DNA from: JBBSWB01 sp038046465
Lineage (GTDB): Archaea; Nanobdellota; Nanobdellia; Woesearchaeales; GW2011-AR9
Reading direction: 5' to 3'
Assembly (NCBI GenBank): GCA_038046465.1
Contig: JBBSWB010000081.1
Span: 1-6,084, forward strand
DNA: 6,084 nt
Both the position numbers and the translations under genes were made by a program. The notes beneath the pieces were generated by a model, which made no database searches, was not told the DNA's origin, and saw only the letters and a program-made list of their open reading frames with translations. Shown piece by piece: positions 1-5,719 of the stretch (within the stretch, counting starts at the first letter, position 1; every line of letters begins with the position of its first letter).

Positions 1-88
1 CAACGTGTAACAATGTGCCGGGAACTGCTTGCTTGTACGCATCTCTTAAATTTCCGGGAATATTTTTAACCTTTTGTTCTAATGTCAT
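1..88 (-). CDS. 5' part of a paralogue of the 286-residue unknown protein; runs off the window
   Basis: The reverse strand from 88 down to 1 reads 29 codons without a stop, starting at an ATG (88-86) and continuing beyond the left edge. The encoded start, MTLEQKVKNIPGNLRDAYKQ, continues with AVPGTLLHV and matches the first 29 residues of the protein at 4851-5711 at 26 positions. The DNA matches 5624-5711 at 82 of 88 bases by hand alignment, with no gaps. A GGAGG (95-99) lies six bases before the ATG, a strong Shine-Dalgarno sequence. Unlike the other copy, no 76-residue partner gene lies just upstream; the next gene is the divergent radical SAM gene. Function is unknown. Whether the rest of the gene is intact cannot be seen. 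Confidence 0.8.
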   Translation of the reverse strand, partial: MTLEQKVKNIPGNLRDAYKQAVPGTLLHV

Positions 89-94
89 ATTAAG

Positions 95-99
95 CCTCC
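95..99 (-). promoter_or_regulatory. Shine-Dalgarno GGAGG for the partial paralogue
   Basis: CCTCC on the plus strand reads GGAGG on the minus strand, six bases from the ATG at 88. It fixes the start of the partial gene, and by comparison supports the matching start of the paralogue at 5711. Confidence 0.75.
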
Positions 100-134
100 A
101 TAAGCATAAATTCAAATGTGAAAATTAGGCGGGG

Positions 135-142
135 TTTATAAA
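135..142 (-). promoter_or_regulatory. Probable TATA box for the partial paralogue (palindromic)
   Basis: TTTATAAA is a near-ideal archaeal TATA box and is its own reverse complement, so direction must come from context. Read on the minus strand, a start site about 26 bases downstream falls near 112. That leaves a leader of about 24 bases carrying the GGAGG. On the plus strand it is too far from the ATG at 214 to be the main promoter, which has a better-placed box at 183-190. Assigning it to the minus gene is inference. Confidence 0.5.
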
Positions 143-182
143 TGTTTGGTTAGGGATTACTGCAAAGTAACAAAACAGTACA

Positions 183-190
183 TTTAAAAA
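183..190 (+). promoter_or_regulatory. Probable TATA box of the radical SAM gene, leaderless
   Basis: TTTAAAAA is centred about 27 bases before the ATG at 214. An archaeal start site would therefore fall on or next to the first codon. No purine-rich ribosome binding site lies between the box and the ATG, which agrees with leaderless translation. Confidence 0.5.
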
Positions 191-213
191 TAGCTTTCAT
201 TTTCAACATTAAA

Positions 214-1752
214 ATGCAATATGACATCATCTTTGTTTCCGGGGAAACGTTTTTCGACCACCCTTTGTCAGGTATAGCTATATTGAAAAGGCTGTTGGAA
301 AAATATGGTTATACGGTAGGAGTAATTGAAATACCTACCACCGAAGAAGAAATTAAACGATTAGGCAAACCTAAACTTTTCTTTGGCGTAAGCAGTGGTG
401 CGGTCGATTCTATGGTTAAGAATTATACTCCTCTTAAAAAATTACGCAGTGAAGACCCTTATGCCGAAAATAATAATGAATCGGATAAATATGCTCCTGA
501 TCGAGCCGTAACTGTATATAGCAACTGGATTAAAAAGAATTTTAAGGATTCTTTAATCGTCCTGGGGGGAACGGAAGCTAGTTTAAGACGATTTGTGCAT
601 TATGATTACTGGCAAAACCGCTTAAGAAAATCTATTCTATTTGACAGCCGAGCGAATGTATTGGTCTATGGAAACGGCGAGAAACAAATCTTGGAAATTG
701 CCCGAAGAGTAACTGAACAATTACCTTTGGAAGCGATTGAAGGCACTTGTATAATTAGCAGAATTCTTCCTGCAGGATTTCAAGAACTGCCTAGTGAAGA
801 AGAAGTAACTGCTTCTAAAGAAAAGTTTTGTGATATGCAATTGCTGCTGAATAATTATACTAATTTAGCACAAAAAACTGGGCAAAGATATATCCTACAA
901 TACAAAAGCCCAACTTATACCCCTAAAGATTTAGATGAATATTATGAACTGCCTTTTACCAGAAAAATTCCCTGTAAAAATTTACGCGGATTTGAATTTA
1001 GTGTAGTTACTCATCGAGGCTGTATTGGGAATTGTAATTTCTGCGCTTTGAAATTGATTCAGGGGGACAAAATTATTTCCCGCTCCGAAGAATCCATCCT
1101 TAAAGAAATCGGAAAATTCGCCCGGCTGCCTTATTTTAAAGGAAATGTTGATGATTTGGGCGGAGCTACCGCGAATATGTATGGAATGGACTGCCATAAA
1201 TGTCATAAAGAATGTCTCGACTGTAAAACGCTTAACCGCAGCCATGCTCGTCTGTTAAATTTATTACGAAAAGCGCGAGAAATACCCGGAATTAAAAATG
1301 TATATATTCGCAGCGGAGTACGCTATGATTTAGCGCCAAAAGAATATATTAAAGAAATAGCTAAATACCACACTTATGACACCATTAGGATTGCTCCTGA
1401 ACATGTTAATAAAAAAGTATTGCAGTTAATGAATAAAGATCGAGGCAATTTTAAAGAATTTTTAGAATTTTTCCGCGGACTGCATTGCGGCAAAAAATTG
1501 TCTTACTATTTTATTACTGCCCATCCCGGTTCAGGAATTAAAGAAGCACAAGAATTAGCGACGGCAATTAAAGGGTTAAATAATGTCTATTTACAAGTAT
1601 TTACCCCTACGCCTATGACTGTTTCTACCTGCATGTATCATACCGGTTTAGATCCAAACAGCAAAAAAGAAATACATATCCCTTACACCTATCTAGAAAA
1701 GAAAGAACAGAAACGCGCAGGGTTAAGGGTGTTGGAAAAATTTAGTTCATAG
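214..1752 (+). CDS. YgiQ-family radical SAM protein
   Basis: Radical SAM protein of the YgiQ (UPF0313) family; members bind a [4Fe-4S] cluster and S-adenosylmethionine, but to my knowledge the substrate is not established. Family stretches are visible throughout: DHPLSG (16-21), GAVDSMV (62-68), GGTEASLRR then HYDYW (118-133), and YELPFTR (244-250). The cluster motif CIGNCNFC has cysteines 270, 274 and 277 in the standard C-x3-C-x2-C spacing. It is followed by SRSEESI (289-295), DLGGATANMYG (314-324) and the C-terminal signature FTPTPMTVSTCMYHTGLDP (463-481). Four cysteines at 327, 330, 334 and 337 could hold a second metal site. At 512 residues it ends soon after the TGLDP/YLEKK region and lacks the long tail of many bacterial members (about 700 residues); nothing suggests disruption. 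The ATG is preceded by a TATA box at leaderless distance. No neighbour hints at its substrate. Confidence 0.93.
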   Translation: MQYDIIFVSGETFFDHPLSGIAILKRLLEKYGYTVGVIEIPTTEEEIKRLGKPKLFFGVSSGAVDSMVKNYTPLKKLRSEDPYAENNNESDKYAPDRAVTVYSNWIKKNFKDSLIVLGGTEASLRRFVHYDYWQNRLRKSILFDSRANVLVYGNGEKQILEIARRVTEQLPLEAIEGTCIISRILPAGFQELPSEEEVTASKEKFCDMQLLLNNYTNLAQKTGQRYILQYKSPTYTPKDLDEYYELPFTRKIPCKNLRGFEFSVVTHRGCIGNCNFCALKLIQGDKIISRSEESILKEIGKFARLPYFKGNVDDLGGATANMYGMDCHKCHKECLDCKTLNRSHARLLNLLRKAREIPGIKNVYIRSGVRYDLAPKEYIKEIAKYHTYDTIRIAPEHVNKKVLQLMNKDRGNFKEFLEFFRGLHCGKKLSYYFITAHPGSGIKEAQELATAIKGLNNVYLQVFTPTPMTVSTCMYHTGLDPNSKKEIHIPYTYLEKKEQKRAGLRVLEKFSS

Positions 1753-1767
1753 TAATTTAACGCTTGG

Positions 1768-1772
1768 TTTTT
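1768..1772 (+). terminator. Possible T-run terminator after the radical SAM gene
   Basis: A GGTTTTTCTC stretch follows the stop codon (1750-1752) by 15 bases in the 38-base gap between two converging genes. Archaeal RNA polymerase can terminate at short U-runs without a hairpin. The run is only five T, so the call is weak. Confidence 0.3.
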
Positions 1773-1790
1773 CTCTTAGAATTAATTTTA

Positions 1791-2207
1791 TTACCACATA
1801 TTCCTATAAGAACACTTTACATCTACAATATCTTCAATCGTGCTATATTCTCTGATTGTATTTAAGATTGTTAATAAAGTTAATTCATTTTCTGGAATAA
1901 TAACATTCGGGCAAGCGACCTTTTGAGTTGCTGGCCGTCCAACTATCTGCCCACGATTTAATCTCGCAATTTCGTTTTCAAATTTATCATATCTTTCTGC
2001 ACGGGTATCTAGGGGCAGGCCCAACTCATCTACTACTACAAAAATACTGCCTTTGGAATAAATCTTATCAGGTAATCTATGGATTACTTCATAAAAATCG
2101 GTTGGCGCTCCGCAAACTTTAAGGTTAACCAGTGCATCGATGCTAAACAGCTTATTTAGATCAAAAAGCGGCGGATTATTTAAGTCAAAAGAAATTTTAT
2201 CAACCAT
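1791..2207 (-). CDS. Conserved-looking hypothetical protein, 138 residues
   Basis: I do not recognise a family. The reading frame is well supported. It opens at an ATG (2207) placed about 28 bases downstream of a TATA box with a purine-rich element before it, and it ends just before the converging radical SAM gene with a 38-base gap. The composition is that of a soluble mixed alpha/beta protein without signal peptide or membrane segment. Visible pieces are a hydrophobic strand, SIFVVVDELGLPLD (54-67), a charged helix around 70-84, then IVGRPATQKVACPNVIIPENE (88-108, interrupted by no gap), and a helical C-terminus ending NMW. Cysteines at 32, 99 and 132 show no metal-binding spacing. The 64-codon plus-strand frame at 1928-2122 lies over it and is rejected as its shadow. 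No function can be inferred from its neighbours, since it is transcribed alone and divergently from aIF5B. Confidence 0.72.
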   Translation of the reverse strand: MVDKISFDLNNPPLFDLNKLFSIDALVNLKVCGAPTDFYEVIHRLPDKIYSKGSIFVVVDELGLPLDTRAERYDKFENEIARLNRGQIVGRPATQKVACPNVIIPENELTLLTILNTIREYSTIEDIVDVKCSYRNMW

Positions 2208-2231
2208 TCTGTTAAGAAATTGAAAAAAAAG

Positions 2232-2247
2232 TTATAAATCTTTTCTT
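2232..2247 (-). promoter_or_regulatory. BRE and TATA box of the 138-residue gene, leaderless
   Basis: On the minus strand the sequence reads AAGAAAAGA (2247-2239) followed by TTTATAA (2238-2232), a good purine-rich BRE plus TATA pair. The box is centred 28 bases before the ATG at 2207, which predicts a start site at or within a few bases of the start codon. There is no Shine-Dalgarno sequence in the gap. Confidence 0.6.
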
Positions 2248-2251
2248 GATT

Positions 2252-2356
2252 CTTTGTTTTGATTTGCTAATGTAGGAAACACAGCAACAATAAACCTCTT
2301 ATTAATATCCAAAAATTACCAGGATAAATTTAAATAGAAAAGCAATCAAAACAAAG
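2252..2356. repeat. 13-bp perfect inverted repeat across the divergent promoter region
   Basis: CTTTGTTTTGATT (2252-2264) is the exact reverse complement of AATCAAAACAAAG (2344-2356). After one unpaired T (2265) two more bases pair (2266-2267 with 2342-2343). The arms are 79 bases apart. The right arm lies between the TATA box and start codon of aIF5B. The left arm lies just upstream of the BRE of the divergent gene. This is the layout expected of a paired protein-binding site; a regulatory role is inference. Confidence 0.5.
2329..2336 (+). promoter_or_regulatory. Probable TATA box of the aIF5B operon, leaderless
   Basis: TTTAAATA is centred about 26 bases before the ATG at 2359, putting the predicted start site at the first codon. 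The AAAGG at 2353-2357 sits only one base before the ATG, too close to work as a ribosome binding site, so leaderless initiation is the better reading. Confidence 0.55.
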
Positions 2357-2358
2357 GT

Positions 2359-4146
2359 ATGGTAACCAGAAAAGTACTCATGACTGTAGTAGGACACGTA
2401 GATCACGGCAAGACTTCTTTGTTAGATAAAATTAGGAAAACTGCCGTTACTAAAGGGGAAGCCGGTGCCATCACTCAAGCGATTGGAGTAAGCATTATTC
2501 CTATCGATACCATCAAGAAAATTTGCGGCAAACTTTTAGATGTATTTAAAGGAAAATTAACCGTTCCGGGCATTTTGGCCATCGACACTCCGGGACATGC
2601 GGCCTTCACTTCGTTAAGAAAGCGGGGAGGAAGCTTAGCCGACATTGCTATTCTCGTCGTCGATATCAATGAAGGATTTAAACCGCAAACCATAGAATCA
2701 ATTGGTATTCTAAAATCCAATAAAGTGCCTTTTATTGTTGCCGCTAATAAAGTTGATTTAATTAACGGATGGGTTTATGATAAAACTAAATATTTATTGG
2801 ATAACCTTAACGCCTTAGATTATTCTATCCAGGGAGAATTCGAGAAAAAGATGTATGAGCTCGTTGCTCAAATAGCTGAACAAGGATTTCCAGCAGAACG
2901 ATTTGATCGCGTAGATGATTATACCAAACAAATTGCTATTGTTCCTGTTTCTGCCCATACTGGACAAGGAATCCCTGAATTATTAATGGTTTTAACTGGG
3001 CTGGCGCAAAAATTCTTAGAAAAAAAATTAGAAATTGATGAAAATATTCCTGCCAAAGGAACTATCTTAGAAGTAAAAGAAGAAAAAGGATTAGGGACAG
3101 TTATCGATGCTATTATTTACAATGGTAAATTAAGAGTTAATGATATTTTAGTCGTTGGAAATATTAATGGTGCTTTCACGGTAAAGGTGCGAGCTTTACT
3201 TGAACCAGAAGAATTAGCCGAAATGCGGGAAAAGAAAAGCCCCTTCAAAAGTGTTAAAGAAGTAACTGCCGCTACGGGCGTAAAGATTTCTGCTCCGGGA
3301 TTAGCTGCAGCTATTGCCGGTATGCCCATCCGCAGTTGTTCTGGCAAAGCAGAAGACGTAGAACAATTAAAGCAGGAAGTACAGGATGAAATCGGTGAAA
3401 TTATTATTGAAGAGGGTGAAGAGTTAGGGGTTATCATTAAGGCGGATACTATCGGTGGATTGGAAGCGTTGCGAAATTTATTGCAGGAAAAAAAGATTCC
3501 TATTTCTTCTTCCTCCTTGGGTGATCTTACTAAAAAAGACCTCTCTAAATTAGAGATGTTAAAAGAAAAAGACTTATTTATGGGCGTTCTGTTAGGATTT
3601 AACATTAAAATTCCGGCAGAAATCGAAGAGTTGGCTAAATCTAAAGAGCTTACGGTTATCAACCATAATGTTATCTATAAAACCATCGAAGATTATGAGA
3701 AATTTGTAGAAAGGCTCAAGAAAGAGATTGAATTAAAAGAATTAAGTAAATTAGTCCGACCCTGTAAATTTGCTATCTTGAAAGGGTATACTTTTAGGCA
3801 AAATAATCCGGCGATTGTCGGGGTAGAAATAGAAATTGGCCGAATCAGGTCGGGTGACCCAATCATGAAAGTGGACGGAACGAGGATTTCTTCAGTTAAA
3901 AGCATGGAAGCAGAGAAAGAATCGTTGACTATCGCTGAGCAGGGGAAACAGGTAGCTATGGCCATGGATGGAGTGACGGTGGGCCGGCAGATTGAAGAAG
4001 GAGATTTTCTGTATACAGATATTTCAGAAGAAGATTACAAGAAACTAAAAGAGTTAAAAAAACATTTAACTAAAATGGAAATTGACGTGTTAAAAGAAAT
4101 TGCTGAAATAAAAAGAAAGAATAACCCGGTTTGGGGCGTAGGATAA
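2359..4146 (+). CDS. infB: Translation initiation factor aIF5B (archaeal IF2/eIF5B GTPase)
   Basis: Ribosome-dependent GTPase that promotes subunit joining and positions initiator tRNA during translation initiation. The G domain shows G1 GHVDHGKT (12-19), switch-I GAITQAIG with T39, G3 DTPGH (76-80), G4 NKVD (130-133) and G5 SAH (198-200). The G4 has Val where Ile is common. Domain II begins near 232 (AKGTILEVKEEKGLGTVID). Domain III covers roughly 345-455. Domain IV begins near 466 and contains VGVEIEIGRIRSGDPI (487-502). A C-terminal helix ends in the IKRKNNPVWGVG tail typical of archaeal members. At 595 residues it has the usual archaeal length, without the long N-terminal extension of bacterial IF2 and without an intein. 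The chosen ATG puts the first beta strand directly before G1 and matches the TATA spacing. It heads a two-gene operon with a ribosome-biogenesis RNA-binding protein five bases downstream. The gene symbol follows common annotation use for archaea. Confidence 0.97.
   Translation: MVTRKVLMTVVGHVDHGKTSLLDKIRKTAVTKGEAGAITQAIGVSIIPIDTIKKICGKLLDVFKGKLTVPGILAIDTPGHAAFTSLRKRGGSLADIAILVVDINEGFKPQTIESIGILKSNKVPFIVAANKVDLINGWVYDKTKYLLDNLNALDYSIQGEFEKKMYELVAQIAEQGFPAERFDRVDDYTKQIAIVPVSAHTGQGIPELLMVLTGLAQKFLEKKLEIDENIPAKGTILEVKEEKGLGTVIDAIIYNGKLRVNDILVVGNINGAFTVKVRALLEPEELAEMREKKSPFKSVKEVTAATGVKISAPGLAAAIAGMPIRSCSGKAEDVEQLKQEVQDEIGEIIIEEGEELGVIIKADTIGGLEALRNLLQEKKIPISSSSLGDLTKKDLSKLEMLKEKDLFMGVLLGFNIKIPAEIEELAKSKELTVINHNVIYKTIEDYEKFVERLKKEIELKELSKLVRPCKFAILKGYTFRQNNPAIVGVEIEIGRIRSGDPIMKVDGTRISSVKSMEAEKESLTIAEQGKQVAMAMDGVTVGRQIEEGDFLYTDISEEDYKKLKELKKHLTKMEIDVLKEIAEIKRKNNPVWGVG
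4140..4143 (+). promoter_or_regulatory. Weak Shine-Dalgarno (AGGA) for the PUA-like gene
   Basis: AGGA lies eight bases before the ATG at 4152 and overlaps the last codon of aIF5B. With a gap of only five bases between stop and start, translational coupling may matter more than this weak site. Confidence 0.35.
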
Positions 4147-4151
4147 AATAA

Positions 4152-4619
4152 ATGCAAAAATTAAAAATCTTAAATAATCATGAAGTAAAAAAAATCAAAG
4201 AGATCATCCTAAGAGATTACGGGTATTTTCCGGAAGAAAATTATGCTTACTTGCTCAGCGAGAAAGAAAAAATATTTCTAGTAAATAAAGATGTAGCCAG
4301 GATTGATTTGGAAAAATTAAGGATTGACCGAGTAGGCTTATGCTTTGCAGAGATGAAAGACGGAAAAATCCGGTTAAGTAAAGAAGGCGCGCAGTTATTA
4401 GCCCAACAGGGCTTGGAAAAACTAAAAAACGTAGTAGAATTAACTGCAGCAGAACTAAAAAAATATTTTCTGGGAGAAGATTTGCCTAAGGAGTTGGGAG
4501 AAGAAAGTAAATTTGTTTTATTAAAATATAAAAATGATATCCTGGGCTGTGCAAAGTATAAAGAGAAAAATATCATTAATTTCCTGCCTAAAATTCATCG
4601 CGGAGAAGTTATCATTTAA
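4152..4619 (+). CDS. Stand-alone NOL1/NOP2/fmu C-terminal-type PUA-like RNA-binding protein
   Basis: Resembles the small archaeal proteins grouped as NOL1/NOP2/fmu-family ribosome biogenesis proteins. These correspond to the C-terminal RNA-binding domain of RsmF-type rRNA m5C methyltransferases, without the catalytic domain. Recognisable points are the N-terminal LNNHEVKKIKEII (7-19) and YGYFPEENYAYLLS (23-36), then VGLCFAEMKDGKIRLSKEGAQLL (61-83, family pattern G-x-x-RLS-x-EG). They continue with LGEDLPKELG (107-116), the strand DILGCAKYK (129-137) and the closing NFLPKIHRGEVI (143-154), matching the family's N-x-LPK-x-R ending. No S-adenosylmethionine site is present. Its position five bases after aIF5B points to ribosome assembly or translation. 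Binding to rRNA or tRNA is inferred from the family; a partner methyltransferase may be encoded elsewhere. Length of 155 residues fits such stand-alone proteins. Confidence 0.75.
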   Translation: MQKLKILNNHEVKKIKEIILRDYGYFPEENYAYLLSEKEKIFLVNKDVARIDLEKLRIDRVGLCFAEMKDGKIRLSKEGAQLLAQQGLEKLKNVVELTAAELKKYFLGEDLPKELGEESKFVLLKYKNDILGCAKYKEKNIINFLPKIHRGEVII

Positions 4620-4649
4620 AGAAAAAGAATTAAGATCATAAAAATGCGT

Positions 4650-4700
4650 GAAACCGTCTCACCTCGTCCTAAAGGACGAGGTTTGAAAAGAGACGGTTTC
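4650..4700. repeat. Long two-helix hairpin with TAAA loop (hairpin 1)
   Basis: GAAACCGTCTC (4650-4660) pairs perfectly with GAGACGGTTTC (4690-4700). Directly inside it ACCTCGTCC (4661-4669) pairs with GGACGAGGT (4674-4682), leaving loop TAAA. The only interruption is a seven-base bulge, TTGAAAA (4683-4689), on the 3' side. Twenty paired bases this GC-rich in an AT-rich gap are not random. From memory the inner hairpin resembles those at the ends of IS200/IS605-family elements and in their omega RNAs; this is unverified. Confidence 0.85.
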
Positions 4701-4775
4701 TAAACTACACATTTTTAGGATGCTAAAAAACCAAACCATTCATCCGCTCAAAAAAGCAACGACTTTTTTGGCGTC

Positions 4776-4828
4776 CCAGAAAAATATTTGTTTTCTGTGG
4801 ACATTGACTAAAGTCAATGGTTTTCTGG
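4776..4828. repeat. Nested hairpin with CTAAAG apex and an alternative pairing (hairpin 4)
   Basis: CCAGAAAA (4776-4783) pairs with TTTTCTGG (4821-4828) around an inner stem, CATTGACT (4802-4809) with AGTCAATG (4812-4819). The left arm can instead pair with the nearer copy TTTTCTG (4791-4797), so two outer folds are mutually exclusive. The inner loop can be written as TAAA, as in hairpin 1. Confidence 0.7.
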
Positions 4829-4834
4829 TTTTTT
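4829..4834 (+). terminator. T-run after hairpin 4, probable end of the aIF5B operon transcript
   Basis: Six T residues directly follow the 3' arm of hairpin 4, giving the look of an intrinsic terminator. Archaeal termination depends mainly on the U-run, so the hairpin need not be the active part. An earlier T6 at 4764-4769, inside hairpin 3, could also act. Confidence 0.5.
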
Positions 4835-4840
4835 ATCATA

Positions 4841-4850
4841 AAAGAAAAAA
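4841..4850 (-). terminator. T-rich terminator of the minus-strand operon
   Basis: Read on the minus strand, TTTTTTCTTT begins on the base after the TGA stop (4853-4851) of the 286-residue gene. It fits the T-run type of archaeal terminator and faces the plus-strand terminator a few bases away. Confidence 0.5.
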
Positions 4851-5711
4851 TCAGTTAAATTTTTTTTGTAAATCCTGTTGCCATTGCTCCCAACCAAACT
4901 GAGACACATATGGTCTGGATAACGCTAAAATCTCTTCCATCGTCGGAGCAATTACTTCCCGCATTTCCTGTGAATCAGATGGAACTTCGTTTTTCGGCGC
5001 ACCTGCGGTGCCTTGAAGCTCGCTATCGCTCGCACGTACCCCACGCAAAGCAGCGTCGTGATAATCTACATCTCGTACATCGGCAATGAAGCTAGAGTAG
5101 TCGTAGAAATCGTTGAGCCAACAAGCCCGCGCAATTGGACTTTCTTTTGCGTGTTTTTTAACATAATTCGGATTCAAAACATAAACTCTTGTTTCTTTAA
5201 TTCGTTGAGGCGATTCTCTTAACATTTCCATATTAGCAGTATAATCATCATCGGTTGGACCAAAGACCCTTCGCAATAATTTCTGTGCTTCAGCATTATA
5301 TTTTGTGATTGCTTTTGATGTGTCCACTGCAAGATAACCCCATTCATCGTTATTGCCTTGTAATCCTAATTTAGTTAAATTAATAGTTACCGTATCCACG
5401 GCAGCTTTTACTGCTTCAAAATCAGCAGGAAGAACGTTATAATTACCGGTGTTGACTAACTGACCAAACGCACCATCAATATTTTTTAAAATAGGATTGA
5501 CTGCTTCTCTAGTAATTCGTAAAGTAGGAGTCTTTCCGTCCATAGAATCAACTGCTCCGTCAGGAGTGTAAAACCATAAATTTCTTAATTCTAGATTGGT
5601 TATACGTTCGCGCATTAATTCGTCAACGTGTAACAATGTGCCGGGAACTGCTTGCTTGTAAGCGTCTCTTAAATTTCCAGTAATATTTTCAATCTTTTGT
5701 TCTAATGTCAT
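4851..5711 (-). CDS. Unrecognised 286-residue protein, member of a local paralogue family
   Basis: I do not recognise this protein. The start is set at the ATG at 5711-5709 (MTLEQKIENITG). The in-frame ATG at 5726 would add MEEIN, but those codons are the Shine-Dalgarno region itself, and the paralogue at 1-88 begins with MTLEQK. The protein looks cytoplasmic: no signal peptide and no hydrophobic segment long enough to cross a membrane. Helical stretches occupy 3-45 and about 95-150. A basic and aromatic-rich part follows, RVYVLNPNYVKKHAKESP (175-192) and ACWLNDFYDYSSF (196-208). Then comes a small-residue linker (about 225-250) and a C-terminal segment with three tryptophan/phenylalanine-rich turns (FGWEQWQQ, 272-279). 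No catalytic motif is obvious. It lies 46 bases downstream of the 76-residue gene and is probably co-transcribed with it. A patch near 4998-5058 is much richer in G+C than its surroundings. Confidence 0.78.
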   Translation of the reverse strand: MTLEQKIENITGNLRDAYKQAVPGTLLHVDELMRERITNLELRNLWFYTPDGAVDSMDGKTPTLRITREAVNPILKNIDGAFGQLVNTGNYNVLPADFEAVKAAVDTVTINLTKLGLQGNNDEWGYLAVDTSKAITKYNAEAQKLLRRVFGPTDDDYTANMEMLRESPQRIKETRVYVLNPNYVKKHAKESPIARACWLNDFYDYSSFIADVRDVDYHDAALRGVRASDSELQGTAGAPKNEVPSDSQEMREVIAPTMEEILALSRPYVSQFGWEQWQQDLQKKFN

Positions 5712-5719
5712 GTTTATTT

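Larger units (their letters stand above)
4650..4834 (+). ncRNA. Candidate structured RNA or IS200/IS605-derived remnant: four hairpins in a row
   Basis: Four stem-loops follow one another with little unpaired sequence. Hairpin 1 is at 4650-4700. Hairpin 2 is TTTTTAG/CTAAAAA (4712-4718 with 4723-4729, loop GATG). Hairpin 3 is CAAAAAAG/CTTTTTTG (4749-4756 with 4763-4770, loop CAACGA). Hairpin 4 is at 4776-4828 and is followed by T6 (4829-4834). Hairpins 1 and 4 share a CTAAAG apex when read on the plus strand, suggesting that orientation. No transposase gene is present. Alternatives are an elaborate terminator of the aIF5B operon, a small non-autonomous transposable element, or a free-standing RNA. 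The 60-codon frame at 4720-4902 is a by-product of the hairpins and the opposite-strand gene. Type and boundaries are inference; the pairing is seen. Confidence 0.45.

Noticed and set aside
157..170. Small hairpin TTACT-GCAA-AGTAA in the left divergent region
   Set aside because: Five weak base pairs in AT-rich DNA are expected by chance; no second copy was seen at the other promoters.
982..1245. Minus-strand 87-codon open frame
   Set aside because: It lies wholly inside the radical SAM gene over its most conserved motifs and has no promoter of its own.
1928..2122. Plus-strand 64-codon open frame
   Set aside because: It lies inside the better-supported 138-residue minus-strand gene, which has a BRE and TATA pair; this frame has none.
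3117..3662. Minus-strand 181-codon open frame, and similar ones at 2475-2720 and 3693-3965
   Set aside because: All lie antisense to aIF5B, whose family conservation is continuous. Their serine- and isoleucine-rich composition is typical of the reverse of AT-rich genes.
4247..4576. Minus-strand 109-codon open frame
   Set aside because: It is antisense to the PUA-like gene, rich in Ser/Phe/Asn, and shows no start signals.
4720..4902. Plus-strand 60-codon open frame
   Set aside because: It runs through hairpins and terminator T-runs and into the end of the opposite-strand gene. Its first codon is in the loop of hairpin 2.
5013..5222. Plus-strand 69-codon open frame
   Set aside because: It is antisense to the 286-residue gene, which is supported by a paralogue and a Shine-Dalgarno sequence.
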